Both the position numbers and the translations under genes were made by a program. DNA of 17,690 bases from an uncultured Eubacteriales bacterium (GTDB lineage Bacteria; Bacillota; Clostridia; Oscillospirales; Oscillospiraceae): the NCBI GenBank assembly GCA_900554275.1, contig USGS01000031.1:1-17690 (forward strand). The letters are read 5' to 3'. The notes below the pieces were generated by a model, which saw only the letters and a program-made list of their open reading frames with translations, had not been told where the DNA came from and did not search any database. Position 1 is the first letter of the stretch, and each line of letters starts with the position of its first letter. Shown one piece after another: positions 1 to 7,822 of the stretch.

Positions 1-1
1 A

Positions 2-670
2 TCAGTCGATCATGCTCTGGAGGTCAGCGGCGACGGTGATGGGGGCGGCGGTAGCGGCCTTCACATCGTCCACGGTGAACTCGGGGTTGATCTCGGTCAT
101 CAGCAGGCCCTCGGGAGTGACCTCCAGAACGCACATCTCGGTGATGATCTTATTCACGCAGTGAGAGGCGGTGAGGGGCAGACGGCACTTCTCGAAGATC
201 TTGGGGTTGCCCTTAGCGGTGTGCTCCATGCAGACGATGCACTTCTTCGCGCCGACGCACAGGTCCATAGCACCGCCCATGCCGGGCATCTTCTTGCCGG
301 GGATGATCCAGTTGGCCAGGTTGCCCTGGGCATCCACCTCCAGAGCGCCCAGGAAGCAGGCGTCCACGTGGCCGCCGCGGATCAGGCCGAAGTTGGAGGC
401 GGAGTCGATGAAGCCGCCGCCGTAGGCCACGGAGGAGGGGCTGCCGCCGGCGTCCACAACGTGGTAGGGATCGTAGTTTGCGTCGCCTTCCTTGGGGGAT
501 TTGCCCGCGGAGACGATGCCCAGCTCAGCGTGGATGATCAGCTCAACGCCCTCGGGGAGGTAGTTGGGGATCAGGGTGGGCAGACCGATACCCAGGTTGA
601 CCACGTCGCCGTTTTTCAGCTCTTTCGCGCAGCGCTTGGCAATAAAGCCTTTGATCTCGGACTTTTCCAT
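2..670 (-). CDS. atoA: Acetoacetate/butyrate CoA-transferase, beta subunit
   Basis: Family I CoA-transferase beta subunit of 222 residues, the usual size, complete with a TGA stop at the left edge. With the alpha subunit it moves CoA between butyryl-CoA and acetoacetate in the cytoplasm through a glutamyl-CoA thioester; the expected nucleophile is Glu49 in the HAELG segment. The family-typical GGAMDL segment is present near residue 133. The ATG overlaps the alpha-subunit stop by one base (TAATG), so translation is probably coupled. As last gene of the lysine operon it recycles the acetoacetate made by Kce and releases butyrate; that role is inferred from context, because sequence alone does not separate butyryl-CoA:acetoacetate from acetate- or succinyl-linked transferases. 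Further operon genes could lie beyond position 1. Confidence 0.9.
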   Translation of the reverse strand: MEKSEIKGFIAKRCAKELKNGDVVNLGIGLPTLIPNYLPEGVELIIHAELGIVSAGKSPKEGDANYDPYHVVDAGGSPSSVAYGGGFIDSASNFGLIRGGHVDACFLGALEVDAQGNLANWIIPGKKMPGMGGAMDLCVGAKKCIVCMEHTAKGNPKIFEKCRLPLTASHCVNKIITEMCVLEVTPEGLLMTEINPEFTVDDVKAATAAPITVAADLQSMID

Positions 671-1362
671 TATTTCTTCTCTCCTTCCACGATGTAGTCA
701 ACGCACATACCATAGGTGTGGACGTTCTCGGGCTCGATGTCGCCCACGGGAACGATGTACTCGCACTCGGCGATAACGGTGTCGGCGGCGGTGGCCATGA
801 CAACGTTGAAGTTGCGCATGGTGCCCTTGTACCAGCAGTTGCCGAACTCATCGCACTTGTAAGCGCCCAGCAGGGCGAAATCGGCGCGGATGGGCTTCAT
901 CAGCAGGTAGTCCTTACCGTCGATGGTCTGACGGCCCATGCAGAAGGGGCTGTCCTCCACCAGGGTGTCGATGCCAACGGGGGTCAGAACGCCGCCCAGG
1001 CCTGCGCCGCCGGCGCGGATGCACTCCGCCAGCGTGCCCTGGGGCAGCAGGTTGACCTCCAGCGTGCCCTCGGTGTTCTGCTGGCCGACCTCGGGGGTCA
1101 TGCCCACGTGGGTAGCGATGACGCGCTTGACCTGATGGTTGTGGATCAGCTCCGCGATACCAAAGAACTCTTCGCCCATAGGACCGGTGGCGCGGCCCAT
1201 GTCGTTGGCGATCAGGGTCAGATCCTTCGTGCCGCGGGCCACCAGCTCCTTGACGATGGCACGAGCCTGGCCGCAGGCCAGGAAGCCACCGCACATAATG
1301 GTAGCACCGTCGGGGATCATTGCGGCTGCCTCTTTGGCAGTCAAGACAGGTTTCTTAGCCAT
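670..1362 (-). CDS. atoD: Acetoacetate/butyrate CoA-transferase, alpha subunit
   Basis: Family I CoA-transferase alpha subunit, 230 residues, full length. The glycine-rich GGFLACG stretch at residues 25-31 and the later EGTLEVNLLPQGTLAE and AGGAGLGGVLTP segments are characteristic of AtoD/ScoA proteins that bind the CoA moiety. A strong AGGAGG lies seven bases before the ATG, so this gene can be initiated independently of kamE. It is followed directly by its beta subunit with a one-base overlap, giving 1:1 synthesis. A stable hairpin separates it from kamE, which may let the CoA-transferase pair accumulate at a different level from the aminomutase genes. Substrate choice (butyryl-CoA plus acetoacetate) is inferred from the lysine fermentation context. 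Confidence 0.9.
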   Translation of the reverse strand: MAKKPVLTAKEAAAMIPDGATIMCGGFLACGQARAIVKELVARGTKDLTLIANDMGRATGPMGEEFFGIAELIHNHQVKRVIATHVGMTPEVGQQNTEGTLEVNLLPQGTLAECIRAGGAGLGGVLTPVGIDTLVEDSPFCMGRQTIDGKDYLLMKPIRADFALLGAYKCDEFGNCWYKGTMRNFNVVMATAADTVIAECEYIVPVGDIEPENVHTYGMCVDYIVEGEKK

Positions 1363-1397
1363 TTCTGTTCCTCCTACTTTTTTTATTACACAGCGGT

Positions 1398-1431
1398 CAC
1401 CGGGTCAGCCGCTCCGGCGGCTGACCCAGTG
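1398..1431 (-). other. Intercistronic hairpin between kamE and atoD
   Basis: The bases form a 15-bp stem (one G-U pair in the minus-strand RNA) closed by a four-base loop. There is no T-run directly after it on either strand, so it is not a convincing intrinsic terminator. It sits in the 81-base gap between kamE and atoD, the widest gap in the operon. A role as an RNA-processing, pausing or 3'-end-protecting element that separates expression of the two parts of the operon is inference. Confidence 0.6.
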
Positions 1432-1443
1432 GGCTGTATAAGA

Positions 1444-2232
1444 TTACTTCATGCCGCGCTTGACCATTTCGGTCACGGCGAAGGAAGCCACGTCATCGGC
1501 ATACTTGCCGGCGCCGAAGCCGGCGTCGAAGCCCAGCTCCTTGGCCAGCTCGTGGGTGATACGGGGACCGCCGCAGCAGACAACGAACTTGTCGCGCAGG
1601 CCCTCGGCCTCCAGCAGCTCGATGAGGTTGGTCAGGTTCTGGATGTGGACGTCCTTCTGGGTGACGGTCTGAGAGACCAGCAGCACGTCGGCGTGCAGCT
1701 CCAGCGCTTTCTTGATGAAGTCCTCGTTGGGGACCTGAGAGCCCAGGTTGTAGGCCTCGATCATCTCGTAGCGCTCCAGGCCGTAGTGGCCGGCGAAGCC
1801 CTTGCGGTTCATGATGGCGTCGATGCCGACGGTGTGGGCATCCGTGCCGGTGGAGGCGCCCACCATCACGACCTTACGGCCAATATGCTCACGGATGTAC
1901 TCGTTGGTATCCTCCATGCTCATGACGTCGGACTCCACAGTGATAACATGGATGTCCTCATAGTTGACGGAGTGGACGCAGCTGCCGTAGACCACATAGA
2001 AGGTGAACTCCTTGTCCAGCGGGGCGTGATAGGCCACGTTGGGTTCCTCAAGGCCCATCTTCTTGGCGATCTGACGGGCGGCCTCCTCACCGCGCTCGTC
2101 ATCCTTGACGGGCAGGGTGAAGCTGGTCTGCACCTTACCGTCGTTCATGGTGTCGCCGTAGGGCTTCAGGCGGGTCAGATCCAGCGTGGTATCGAAATCG
2201 ATCTTATGGGTGTTATACAGTCCGCTGCTCAT
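1444..2232 (-). CDS. kamE: D-lysine/L-beta-lysine 5,6-aminomutase, beta subunit
   Basis: Beta subunit (262 residues) of the adenosylcobalamin- and PLP-dependent aminomutase that moves the terminal amino group of beta-lysine to make 3,5-diaminohexanoate. The base-off B12 motif DxHxxG is present as DAHTVG, with His133 as the expected lower cobalt ligand. Lys144, in the NRKGF segment, falls exactly at the position known for the PLP Schiff-base lysine of the Clostridium sticklandii enzyme. The C-terminal half is the Rossmann-like B12 domain; the N-terminal part is the dimerisation/PLP region. The ATG overlaps the kamD stop as ATGA, so the two subunits are translationally coupled. Mechanism-based inactivation of this enzyme explains the need for the KamB/KamC reactivase found elsewhere in the window. 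Confidence 0.97.
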   Translation of the reverse strand: MSSGLYNTHKIDFDTTLDLTRLKPYGDTMNDGKVQTSFTLPVKDDERGEEAARQIAKKMGLEEPNVAYHAPLDKEFTFYVVYGSCVHSVNYEDIHVITVESDVMSMEDTNEYIREHIGRKVVMVGASTGTDAHTVGIDAIMNRKGFAGHYGLERYEMIEAYNLGSQVPNEDFIKKALELHADVLLVSQTVTQKDVHIQNLTNLIELLEAEGLRDKFVVCCGGPRITHELAKELGFDAGFGAGKYADDVASFAVTEMVKRGMK

Positions 2233-3788
2233 GCTCCCACCTTGCCTTTCATGACTTCAATGAACGGATTGAAGTATTTGTCGTCCTTGACCACAACGCC
2301 GTTGAGGCCCTTGCCGCCGTCCTTGGGACGCTTCACGTCGGCGAAGATGCCCTTCTCGATGGTGGTGAACAGGCCCAGCTTCTCGATCTCCTTCAGCAGA
2401 TCGGTGGCCTTGGTCAGCACCTCGTTGGCACGGTTGCGGATGATGCCGTTCTCTTTATAGGTCAGCTCGCTGCCCAGGTCCTTCATGGTGCGGAAGATGT
2501 ACTGCGCATTCTCGATGGACAGGGCGCGGTCGGACATGAACGGGGTGTGGATGGCCTCGGTCATCATGCCCAGCAGGCACAGCTTCTGGTTGGTCAGGAT
2601 GGTGACCATATTGAACAGAGCGTCCTGGATGTGGCCGCGGAAGATATTGCCGGTCATGAACTTCGTGGGCGGCATATACTTCAGAGGCGCGTTGGGGAAG
2701 ATCTCGCGGGCCATCTGTGCCTGTGCCAGCTCGTACAGGAAGGTGTCCTCCACGGCGGGGTCCATCTCGAAGGCGTGACCCAGGCCCATCTGCTCCTCGC
2801 GCATACCGGCGGTCCTGGCGAACGCCTCGTTGATGAACTGGGAGGCCAGGACGGTATGAGCGGAGGTGATGGCGTCGTCGGTGGTGAGGTAGTTATCCTC
2901 GCCGGTGTTGATGATGACACCGGCATAGCCGTTGATGACGCGGGAGAAATACTGGTCCACGATGGTGCGCTGCATATTGATGTCGCGGAACAGGATGCCG
3001 TACAGAGCGTCGTTCAGCATGACGTCCAGACGCTCCAAAGCGCCCATAGCGGCGATCTCGGGCATACACAGGCCGGAGCAGTAGTTGCACAGCCGGATGT
3101 AGCGGTGCTGCTCCTCGCCCACCTCGTCCAGCGCGGCGCGCATGAGGCGGAAGTTCTCCTGGGTGGCATACGTGCCGCCGAAGCCCTCGGTGGTCGCGCC
3201 GTAGGGCACGTAGTCCAGCAGGGACTGGCCGGTGGTACGGATGACGGCGATGATGTCCGCGCCCTGCTTGGCACCGGCCTTGGCCTGGATAATATCCTCG
3301 TAGATATTACCGGTGGCCACGATGATATACAGGTACGGGCCTTCCTTGTCGCCCCACTCCTTCAGGTAAGCGTTGCGCTTGCCCACGTTCTTGTTGATGC
3401 GGTCCATGGTGGCGTTCACCACGGGAGTGATGGCCGCACGGATCTCCGCGTCGGAGTGAGCGGGGAGCTTGCTCAGATCCAGCTCACCGCTGCTGATAGC
3501 CTCCGCCACGCCCTGGGGATCCTTGCCGGTCTCCACCATGGCGTTGCCGATGGCCCATGCGACGCCGGCGGGCAGCAGGGAGTTGGCCATCAGGTGGTCA
3601 ACGACCACGTTGGGCAGGGGGACGTCCATATCGTTGACGCCATCAATGCCCAGCAGACGGCAAACAGCGCGCTCCACCGTGACGGTGGTGTGCTGGTCAA
3701 TGAAGTGCTGGGTGTCGTCCGCGATCTTGGCGGCGGAGGCACGGGCACGGTTGACCAGCTCAAAATTCAAGCCGAGTTTGCTTTCCAT
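2229..3788 (-). CDS. kamD: D-lysine/L-beta-lysine 5,6-aminomutase, alpha subunit
   Basis: Alpha subunit (519 residues, normal family length) forming the TIM-barrel part of lysine 5,6-aminomutase, which supplies the substrate- and cofactor-binding pocket over the B12 carried by KamE. It is full length from MESKLGL to the KGKVGA end. The ATG is preceded by AGAGGAAG that lies partly within the end of kamA, and only 15 bases separate the two genes. The gene order kamA-kamD-kamE matches known lysine-fermenting clostridia and fusobacteria. Individual catalytic residues in this subunit were not assigned; the call rests on overall family resemblance and on the adjacent, unmistakable kamE. Confidence 0.96.
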   Translation of the reverse strand: MESKLGLNFELVNRARASAAKIADDTQHFIDQHTTVTVERAVCRLLGIDGVNDMDVPLPNVVVDHLMANSLLPAGVAWAIGNAMVETGKDPQGVAEAISSGELDLSKLPAHSDAEIRAAITPVVNATMDRINKNVGKRNAYLKEWGDKEGPYLYIIVATGNIYEDIIQAKAGAKQGADIIAVIRTTGQSLLDYVPYGATTEGFGGTYATQENFRLMRAALDEVGEEQHRYIRLCNYCSGLCMPEIAAMGALERLDVMLNDALYGILFRDINMQRTIVDQYFSRVINGYAGVIINTGEDNYLTTDDAITSAHTVLASQFINEAFARTAGMREEQMGLGHAFEMDPAVEDTFLYELAQAQMAREIFPNAPLKYMPPTKFMTGNIFRGHIQDALFNMVTILTNQKLCLLGMMTEAIHTPFMSDRALSIENAQYIFRTMKDLGSELTYKENGIIRNRANEVLTKATDLLKEIEKLGLFTTIEKGIFADVKRPKDGGKGLNGVVVKDDKYFNPFIEVMKGKVGA

Positions 3789-3803
3789 AGTTCTTCCTCT
3801 TTC

Positions 3804-5054
3804 TTACTTCTTGACGTGACGCTCGTTACGCAGCAGCTTGGTGGGCTCCAGATAGCGCTGCTTGGTGCCCTCGGCGACCCATGCCACGCCGGTCTTCTCC
3901 ACCTTCTTCTTGCCGGTGCAGACGTCGCAGTGGCAATCCTGGACGTAGTGCTCGGGCTGGGTGTAGGAGGTGATGACGCCCTCGAAGTTGCGCAGGATGA
4001 CCTTGCGGGGGGTCTCGGAGATCAGGTAGTTGGGCATAACGGGGGTCTTGCCGCCGCCGCCGGGGGCGTCCACCACGAAGGTGGGGATGCAGTAGCCGGA
4101 GGTGTGGCCGCGCAGGGCTTCCATGATCTCGATGCCCTTGGACACGGGGGTGCGGAAGTGGCTCAGGCCCAGGGAGGGATCGCAGGCATAGATGTAGTAA
4201 GGACGCACGCGCATCTTCACCAGGCCGTGGACCAGCTCCATCATCACATGGGAGCAGTCGTTGACGCCGGCCAGCAGCACGGACTGGTTGCCCAGGGGGA
4301 TACCGGCGTCAGCCAGCATAGCGCAGGCCTTGGCAGCCTCGGGAGTGAACTCCTTGGGGGTGTTGAAGTGGGTGTTCAGCCACACGGGATGATACTTCTT
4401 CAGCATGGCACACAGCTCGGGAGTGATACGCTGGGGGCAGACCACGGGGGTGCGGGAGCCCAGGCGGACGATCTCCACGTGGGGGATGGCGCGGACGCGC
4501 TTGATGATGTACTCCAGGGTCTCGTCGTCCACCATCAGGGAGTCGCCGCCGGACAGCAGAACATCGCGGACCTCGGGATGAGCGGCCACGTAGTCGATGC
4601 ACTTGTCGATCTGCGCCATGGGCACTTCGCAGTCGTTCTGACCGGCGAAGCGGCGGCGGGTGCAGTGACGGCAGTACATGGAGCACTGGTCGGTGATCAG
4701 CAGCAGCACGCGGTCAGGATAGCGGTGGGTCAGGCCGGGGGTGGGAGAGTCGGTATCCTCGTGCAGGGGATCGGCATCCTCGTAGTCGGCATACTCCAGC
4801 TCCTCGGCGCGGGGGATGGCCATCTTGCGGATGGGATCAAAGGGATCGTCCAGGTCGATCAGGGACAGATAGTAAGGGGTGACGGCCATGCGGAGCTTGC
4901 CCAGGGTCTTGGCAACGCCGGCTTCCTCGTCGGGGGTCAGGGTCATGTACTTCTTCAGATCCTCAACCGTCTCAGCGCGGTTAGCGACCTGCCAATGCCA
5001 GTCGTTCCACAGATTTTCGGGAACATCGGCGAACAAACCGTTACGGGTCTTCAT
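3804..5054 (-). CDS. kamA: L-lysine 2,3-aminomutase (radical SAM)
   Basis: Converts L-lysine to L-beta-lysine, the first step of the pathway, using a [4Fe-4S] cluster, SAM and PLP. The radical-SAM CxxxCxxC motif is CSMYCRHC at residues 124-131, and the PLP-lysine motif PGGGGK follows in the C-terminal third. The start chosen is the ATG at 5054, giving 416 residues, the same length as the Clostridium subterminale enzyme as remembered. An in-frame GTG at 5072 would add six residues, but the AAGGAG Shine-Dalgarno lies between the two codons, correctly spaced only for the ATG. The cysteine pair DCHCDVC near the C-terminus fits the zinc-binding tail of the family. The presence of downstream kamDE, kdd, kce and kal supports a catabolic role. 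Confidence 0.97.
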   Translation of the reverse strand: MKTRNGLFADVPENLWNDWHWQVANRAETVEDLKKYMTLTPDEEAGVAKTLGKLRMAVTPYYLSLIDLDDPFDPIRKMAIPRAEELEYADYEDADPLHEDTDSPTPGLTHRYPDRVLLLITDQCSMYCRHCTRRRFAGQNDCEVPMAQIDKCIDYVAAHPEVRDVLLSGGDSLMVDDETLEYIIKRVRAIPHVEIVRLGSRTPVVCPQRITPELCAMLKKYHPVWLNTHFNTPKEFTPEAAKACAMLADAGIPLGNQSVLLAGVNDCSHVMMELVHGLVKMRVRPYYIYACDPSLGLSHFRTPVSKGIEIMEALRGHTSGYCIPTFVVDAPGGGGKTPVMPNYLISETPRKVILRNFEGVITSYTQPEHYVQDCHCDVCTGKKKVEKTGVAWVAEGTKQRYLEPTKLLRNERHVKK

Positions 5055-5102
5055 ATCTTTATTCTCCTTCACAAAATCCGAATGTTTTGGGGTAGGCCAA
5101 AG

Positions 5103-5130
5103 GCTGGGAGGCCCTTGCGGACCGCCCAGC
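5103..5130 (-). other. Intercistronic hairpin between kdd and kamA
   Basis: Six-base arms (GCTGGG and CCCAGC) enclose a GC-rich loop that can pair further, inside the 94-base gap between the kdd stop and the kamA ATG. No T-run follows, so it is not read as a terminator. It may stabilise or process the polycistronic RNA; that is inference. Confidence 0.35.
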
Positions 5131-5148
5131 TCTTGGGGGGAAGATCAG

Positions 5149-6201
5149 TTAGCAGTACTTCTCGTCGAACAGCTTGCGCAGCTTGGGGTTCTCGCGTAGC
5201 ACGTCCAGGGTGATGTTGGCGTGGTTCTTGGTGTAGCCGTTGCCGATGATCATGGTGACGTCCTTGCCGATACCCTCAGCGCCCAGGGCAGCCTTGGTGA
5301 AGGAGGTAGCCATGGAGAAGAAGTACACCATGCCGTCGTCGCGGACGGGCAGGATGGCGGACATCTCGCAGGACTCGATGTTCACGCAGCAGATGGACAG
5401 ATCGTACTCCTTGCCGTCGTTGGCGGCCAGGGCAGCCTCCATGACCTCAACGGGCTTGGTGCAGTCGGCAACGATGACGTCGGTGTAGACGCCCAGCTCC
5501 ATCAGGCCGGGGACCTGCTTGGGGTTGCGGACGACGCCCACGACCTTGCCCTTGGGGCCGACCTTCTTCATGGCTTCCCAGCCGCACAGCACGCCGGACT
5601 TGCCGTTGGCGCCCAGGATCAGGACGCTGTCGCCCTCGTGGGGCAGCTTGCGGGCCTGAGCGGGAGCGCCGGCCACGTCCAGAGCGGCCAGGGCCAGAGG
5701 CTCAGACATATCCTCGGGCATCTTGGCGTACAGAGCGGACTCGAACAGGATGGCCTTGCCGACGATGTCCACGCGGTCGATGTCCTTGTGGATGGCCAGG
5801 ATCTTGTCGATCTTCAGCGGGGTCATGGACAGGGACACCAGGGAGACGATCTTGTCGCCCTCCTTCAGGTCGAAGCCGGGCTTCTTCTTCAGGTCCTCGC
5901 CGATGTGAGCGACGACGCCCTTGAACATACCGCCGGAGCCGGTGACGGGGTTCTGCTGCTTGCCGCGCTCGGCCACGATGCCCAGGATCATCTCGCCGAT
6001 CTTCTTCTCGTCGCCGCCGCAGGCCTCAGAGATCTGGGTGAAGGAAGCGGAGTCGATGTTCAGGGAGGTGACGTCGCAGACGATCTCGTTGGAGTAGACC
6101 TTGGACATATCGTTGTCGATCTTCCAAGCAGCCTGGGTCAGAACGCCCTTGGGCTCGATAACGCGGTGAGTACCGTACTTGTTGCCTTTCAGTTCAGCCA
6201 T
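5149..6201 (-). CDS. kdd: L-erythro-3,5-diaminohexanoate dehydrogenase
   Basis: NAD(P)-dependent oxidative deamination of 3,5-diaminohexanoate to 3-keto-5-aminohexanoate plus ammonia. The 350-residue protein matches the normal Kdd length and begins MAELKGNKYGTHRVIEPKG, typical of the family. The nucleotide-binding glycine motif appears as LGANGKSG near residue 200, inside a medium-chain dehydrogenase-like Rossmann fold. The start is fixed by AGGAGG nine bases upstream. It stands between kce and kamA, the expected setting; its substrate is made by KamDE and its product consumed by Kce, so all three must be co-expressed. No truncation or missing motif was seen. Confidence 0.95.
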   Translation of the reverse strand: MAELKGNKYGTHRVIEPKGVLTQAAWKIDNDMSKVYSNEIVCDVTSLNIDSASFTQISEACGGDEKKIGEMILGIVAERGKQQNPVTGSGGMFKGVVAHIGEDLKKKPGFDLKEGDKIVSLVSLSMTPLKIDKILAIHKDIDRVDIVGKAILFESALYAKMPEDMSEPLALAALDVAGAPAQARKLPHEGDSVLILGANGKSGVLCGWEAMKKVGPKGKVVGVVRNPKQVPGLMELGVYTDVIVADCTKPVEVMEAALAANDGKEYDLSICCVNIESCEMSAILPVRDDGMVYFFSMATSFTKAALGAEGIGKDVTMIIGNGYTKNHANITLDVLRENPKLRKLFDEKYC

Positions 6202-6248
6202 GATAAATTTCCTCCTAAAATATATTTATAATTCTTTCTTTCGGATGC

Positions 6249-7076
6249 TTACTTGAGGGGCTTGAGGGACAGGATCTCGCGGGCCTCGGCGGGGGTAGCG
6301 ATCTCGCGGCCCAGCTCCTTGGCGATGCGGACGACCTTGGCCACCAGCTCGCCGTTGGAAGCGGCCTTCTGGCCCTTGCCCAGGTAGATGTTGTCCTCGA
6401 AGCCGACGCGGACATTGCCGCCCATAGCGATGGCGGCGGCGGCCATAGTCCAGGCCGCGCGGCCTACGCCGGACACGGTCCAGGTGGCGTCAGCGGGGAT
6501 CTTGCTGGCAAAGAAGGCCAGGTTCTCCACGGTGGCGGGGGTGCAGCCATGGACACCCAGCACGAAGTTGAACTGCATGGGGTGGCCGGGGACCTCGCCC
6601 TTCTTGGCCATGCCCAGGATGGTGTCGATGTGGCCCAGCTCGAAGCACTCGTACTCGGGCTTGATGCCGTTCTCGATCATGCGCTTGCCGAAGGCGCGCA
6701 TGGTGGGCATGGTGTTGTCGAAGATCTCGTCACCGAAGTTGCAGGTGCCGCAGTCCAGAGTGGCCATCTCGGGGAACAGCTCGGTGGGCTGGAGACGCTC
6801 CTCGGGGCTCATGCCGGTAGCGCCGCCGGTGGAGGGGATCATGATGACGTCAGGCAGCTCCTTGCGGATGGCGTCCATGACGACCTTGAAGCGCTCGCGG
6901 CCCTGGGTGGGCGTGCCGTCGTCCTCGCGGACGTGGATGTGCAGGATGGCAGCACCGGCCTCGTAGGCGGACTTGGCCTCGCGGACCATTTCCTCCACGG
7001 TGTAGGGGACGGCCTCGTTCTGGGCCTTGGTGACCTCAGCGCCGCAGATGGCGGCAGTAATGATCAGCTTTTCCAT
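6249..7076 (-). CDS. kce: 3-keto-5-aminohexanoate cleavage enzyme
   Basis: Zinc-dependent BKACE-family (DUF849) enzyme that condenses 3-keto-5-aminohexanoate with acetyl-CoA and splits it to acetoacetate and 3-aminobutyryl-CoA. The 275-residue product carries the metal-binding HxH pair at His46 and His48 (HIHVRED), the positions known from the characterised Cloacamonas enzyme, and the conserved GFEDN segment near residue 227 that supplies the acidic zinc ligand. The start MEKLIITAAICGAEVTK is typical of Kce, with GGGAG seven bases upstream. Only 12 bases separate it from kal. BKACE enzymes act on several beta-keto acids, but the surrounding lysine genes make this substrate by far the most likely. 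Confidence 0.96.
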   Translation of the reverse strand: MEKLIITAAICGAEVTKAQNEAVPYTVEEMVREAKSAYEAGAAILHIHVREDDGTPTQGRERFKVVMDAIRKELPDVIMIPSTGGATGMSPEERLQPTELFPEMATLDCGTCNFGDEIFDNTMPTMRAFGKRMIENGIKPEYECFELGHIDTILGMAKKGEVPGHPMQFNFVLGVHGCTPATVENLAFFASKIPADATWTVSGVGRAAWTMAAAAIAMGGNVRVGFEDNIYLGKGQKAASNGELVAKVVRIAKELGREIATPAEAREILSLKPLK

Positions 7077-7088
7077 CGTGTCGCTCCC

Positions 7089-7490
7089 TTACTTCTTGAT
7101 CTCGAGACGCTGGCAGTCCTTGGGGGTGACACAGGTGCCGTGGGCACGGCAGACCACCACGGGCTCGGCCAGAACGTCGGCGGCGGAAGCGCTGATGTCG
7201 GGGCGGGAGACGATGACCTTGCGGGCCTCGAACTTCATGGTGCGGGAGGTGTTGCCGATCTTCTCGATCTCGCCGTAGGCCTCGATGTAGTCACCGGCGT
7301 AAACGGGCGCCAGGAACTCCACGTTGTCGTAGGCACAGAACAGGCCCTCGTCGCCGTCACACTTGATCAGCAGCTCGGTGGCCACGTCGCCGAACAGGTG
7401 CACCATGTGGGCGCCGTCCACCAGGTTGCCGCCGTAGTGGGCGTCCTTCGCGCTCATGCGCAGACGAAGCAGAGATGTCATCTTTTCCAT
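7089..7490 (-). CDS. kal: 3-aminobutyryl-CoA ammonia lyase
   Basis: Small hotdog-fold lyase (133 residues, normal size) that removes ammonia from L-3-aminobutyryl-CoA to give crotonyl-CoA. The segment MSAKDAHYGGNLVDGAHMVHLFGDVATELLIK is typical of Kal, and the remainder has the alternating strands of a hotdog domain. The start at 7490 is supported by AAGGAGG nine bases upstream; a second in-frame ATG three codons on lacks that spacing. It is the first gene of the lysine operon, about 80 bases after the riboswitch terminator, so its expression depends directly on read-through there. Crotonyl-CoA must be reduced to butyryl-CoA by an enzyme encoded outside this window. Confidence 0.94.
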   Translation of the reverse strand: MEKMTSLLRLRMSAKDAHYGGNLVDGAHMVHLFGDVATELLIKCDGDEGLFCAYDNVEFLAPVYAGDYIEAYGEIEKIGNTSRTMKFEARKVIVSRPDISASAADVLAEPVVVCRAHGTCVTPKDCQRLEIKK

Positions 7491-7567
7491 AAGTTTTTTC
7501 CTCCTTCAAATTTTTGGACGTGCATTCCCAATACCAGATTTGGCCTATATCGCTTCTTTTGGGTATG

Positions 7568-7607
7568 AAAAAAGCGCTATCGGTCAAGGTCGTTGACCAA
7601 TAGCGCT
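7568..7607 (-). terminator. Riboswitch-controlled intrinsic terminator
   Basis: A 15-bp stem (arms 7593-7607 and 7573-7587, one G-U pair) with a five-base loop is followed directly by six T residues in the minus-strand transcript: a very strong intrinsic terminator. Its upstream arm contains the 3' strand of the lysine aptamer closing helix P1 (7598-7603), so aptamer and terminator cannot form together. Without ligand the terminator should form and block transcription into kal. Confidence 0.93.
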
Positions 7608-7766
7608 CCATGTATCACTACATGACAGCAACGCCGCTTACACAGCGCTGCCAAGCGGCAGACCCCCAGGCTGATCTGCCACTTTCGGCGGAAAGCTCCT
7701 TCCTGCTGTTTCCCACGGGTGCCTGTCCCCACTCGCAGCAGTACCCCGCTCTCCGCGCCTCTATTG
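7598..7766 (-). promoter_or_regulatory. Lysine riboswitch (L-box) aptamer, predicted ON switch
   Basis: The minus-strand leader matches the lysine aptamer: AGAGGCGCG after the 5' P1 strand, the GCCGAAAG core junction, a P4 helix ending in GCTGTCA, and the P5 hairpin ATGTA-GTGA-TACAT before GGAGCGCTATTG. P1 pairs 7761-7766 (CAATAG) with 7598-7603 (CTATTG), extendable by wobble pairs. The 3' P1 strand is part of the terminator's left arm. In the usual repressing lysine riboswitch a separate antiterminator is sequestered; here ligand binding directly breaks the terminator, so lysine should activate the downstream lysine-degradation genes. The aptamer class is recognised from its conserved core; the ON mechanism is deduced from the overlap. 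Confidence 0.93.
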
Positions 7767-7794
7767 ACTGATATTATGAAATTCCTACCTTGAA

Positions 7795-7822
7795 ATTATA
7801 CCTTTTTTAGGGTGTTTGTCAA
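7795..7822 (-). promoter_or_regulatory. Promoter of the lysine fermentation operon
   Basis: Perfect sigma-A consensus boxes on the minus strand: TTGACA (7817-7822) and TATAAT (7795-7800) with a 16-base spacer. The start of transcription should lie near 7788, about 20 bases before the riboswitch P1 strand. A promoter this strong upstream of a ligand-controlled terminator suggests that regulation is mostly by attenuation. Confidence 0.92.

Noticed and set aside
718..7568. Very long plus-strand open frames antisense to the lysine operon (718-2460, 2547-5213, 5221-6231, 6549-7568)
   Set aside because: They are exact mirrors of GC-rich codon usage in the minus-strand genes, have low-complexity Gly/Val/His/Asp-rich translations, lack ribosome binding sites and contain no recognisable domain.
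7357..7611. Minus-strand frame of 84 codons starting in the riboswitch terminator
   Set aside because: Its start lies in the terminator stem and its end is an out-of-frame read of kal.
7598..7766. Reading the leader before kal as a T-box or SAM riboswitch
   Set aside because: No T-box AGGGTGGNACCGCG motif or SAM-core elements are present, whereas the lysine core segments match in order.
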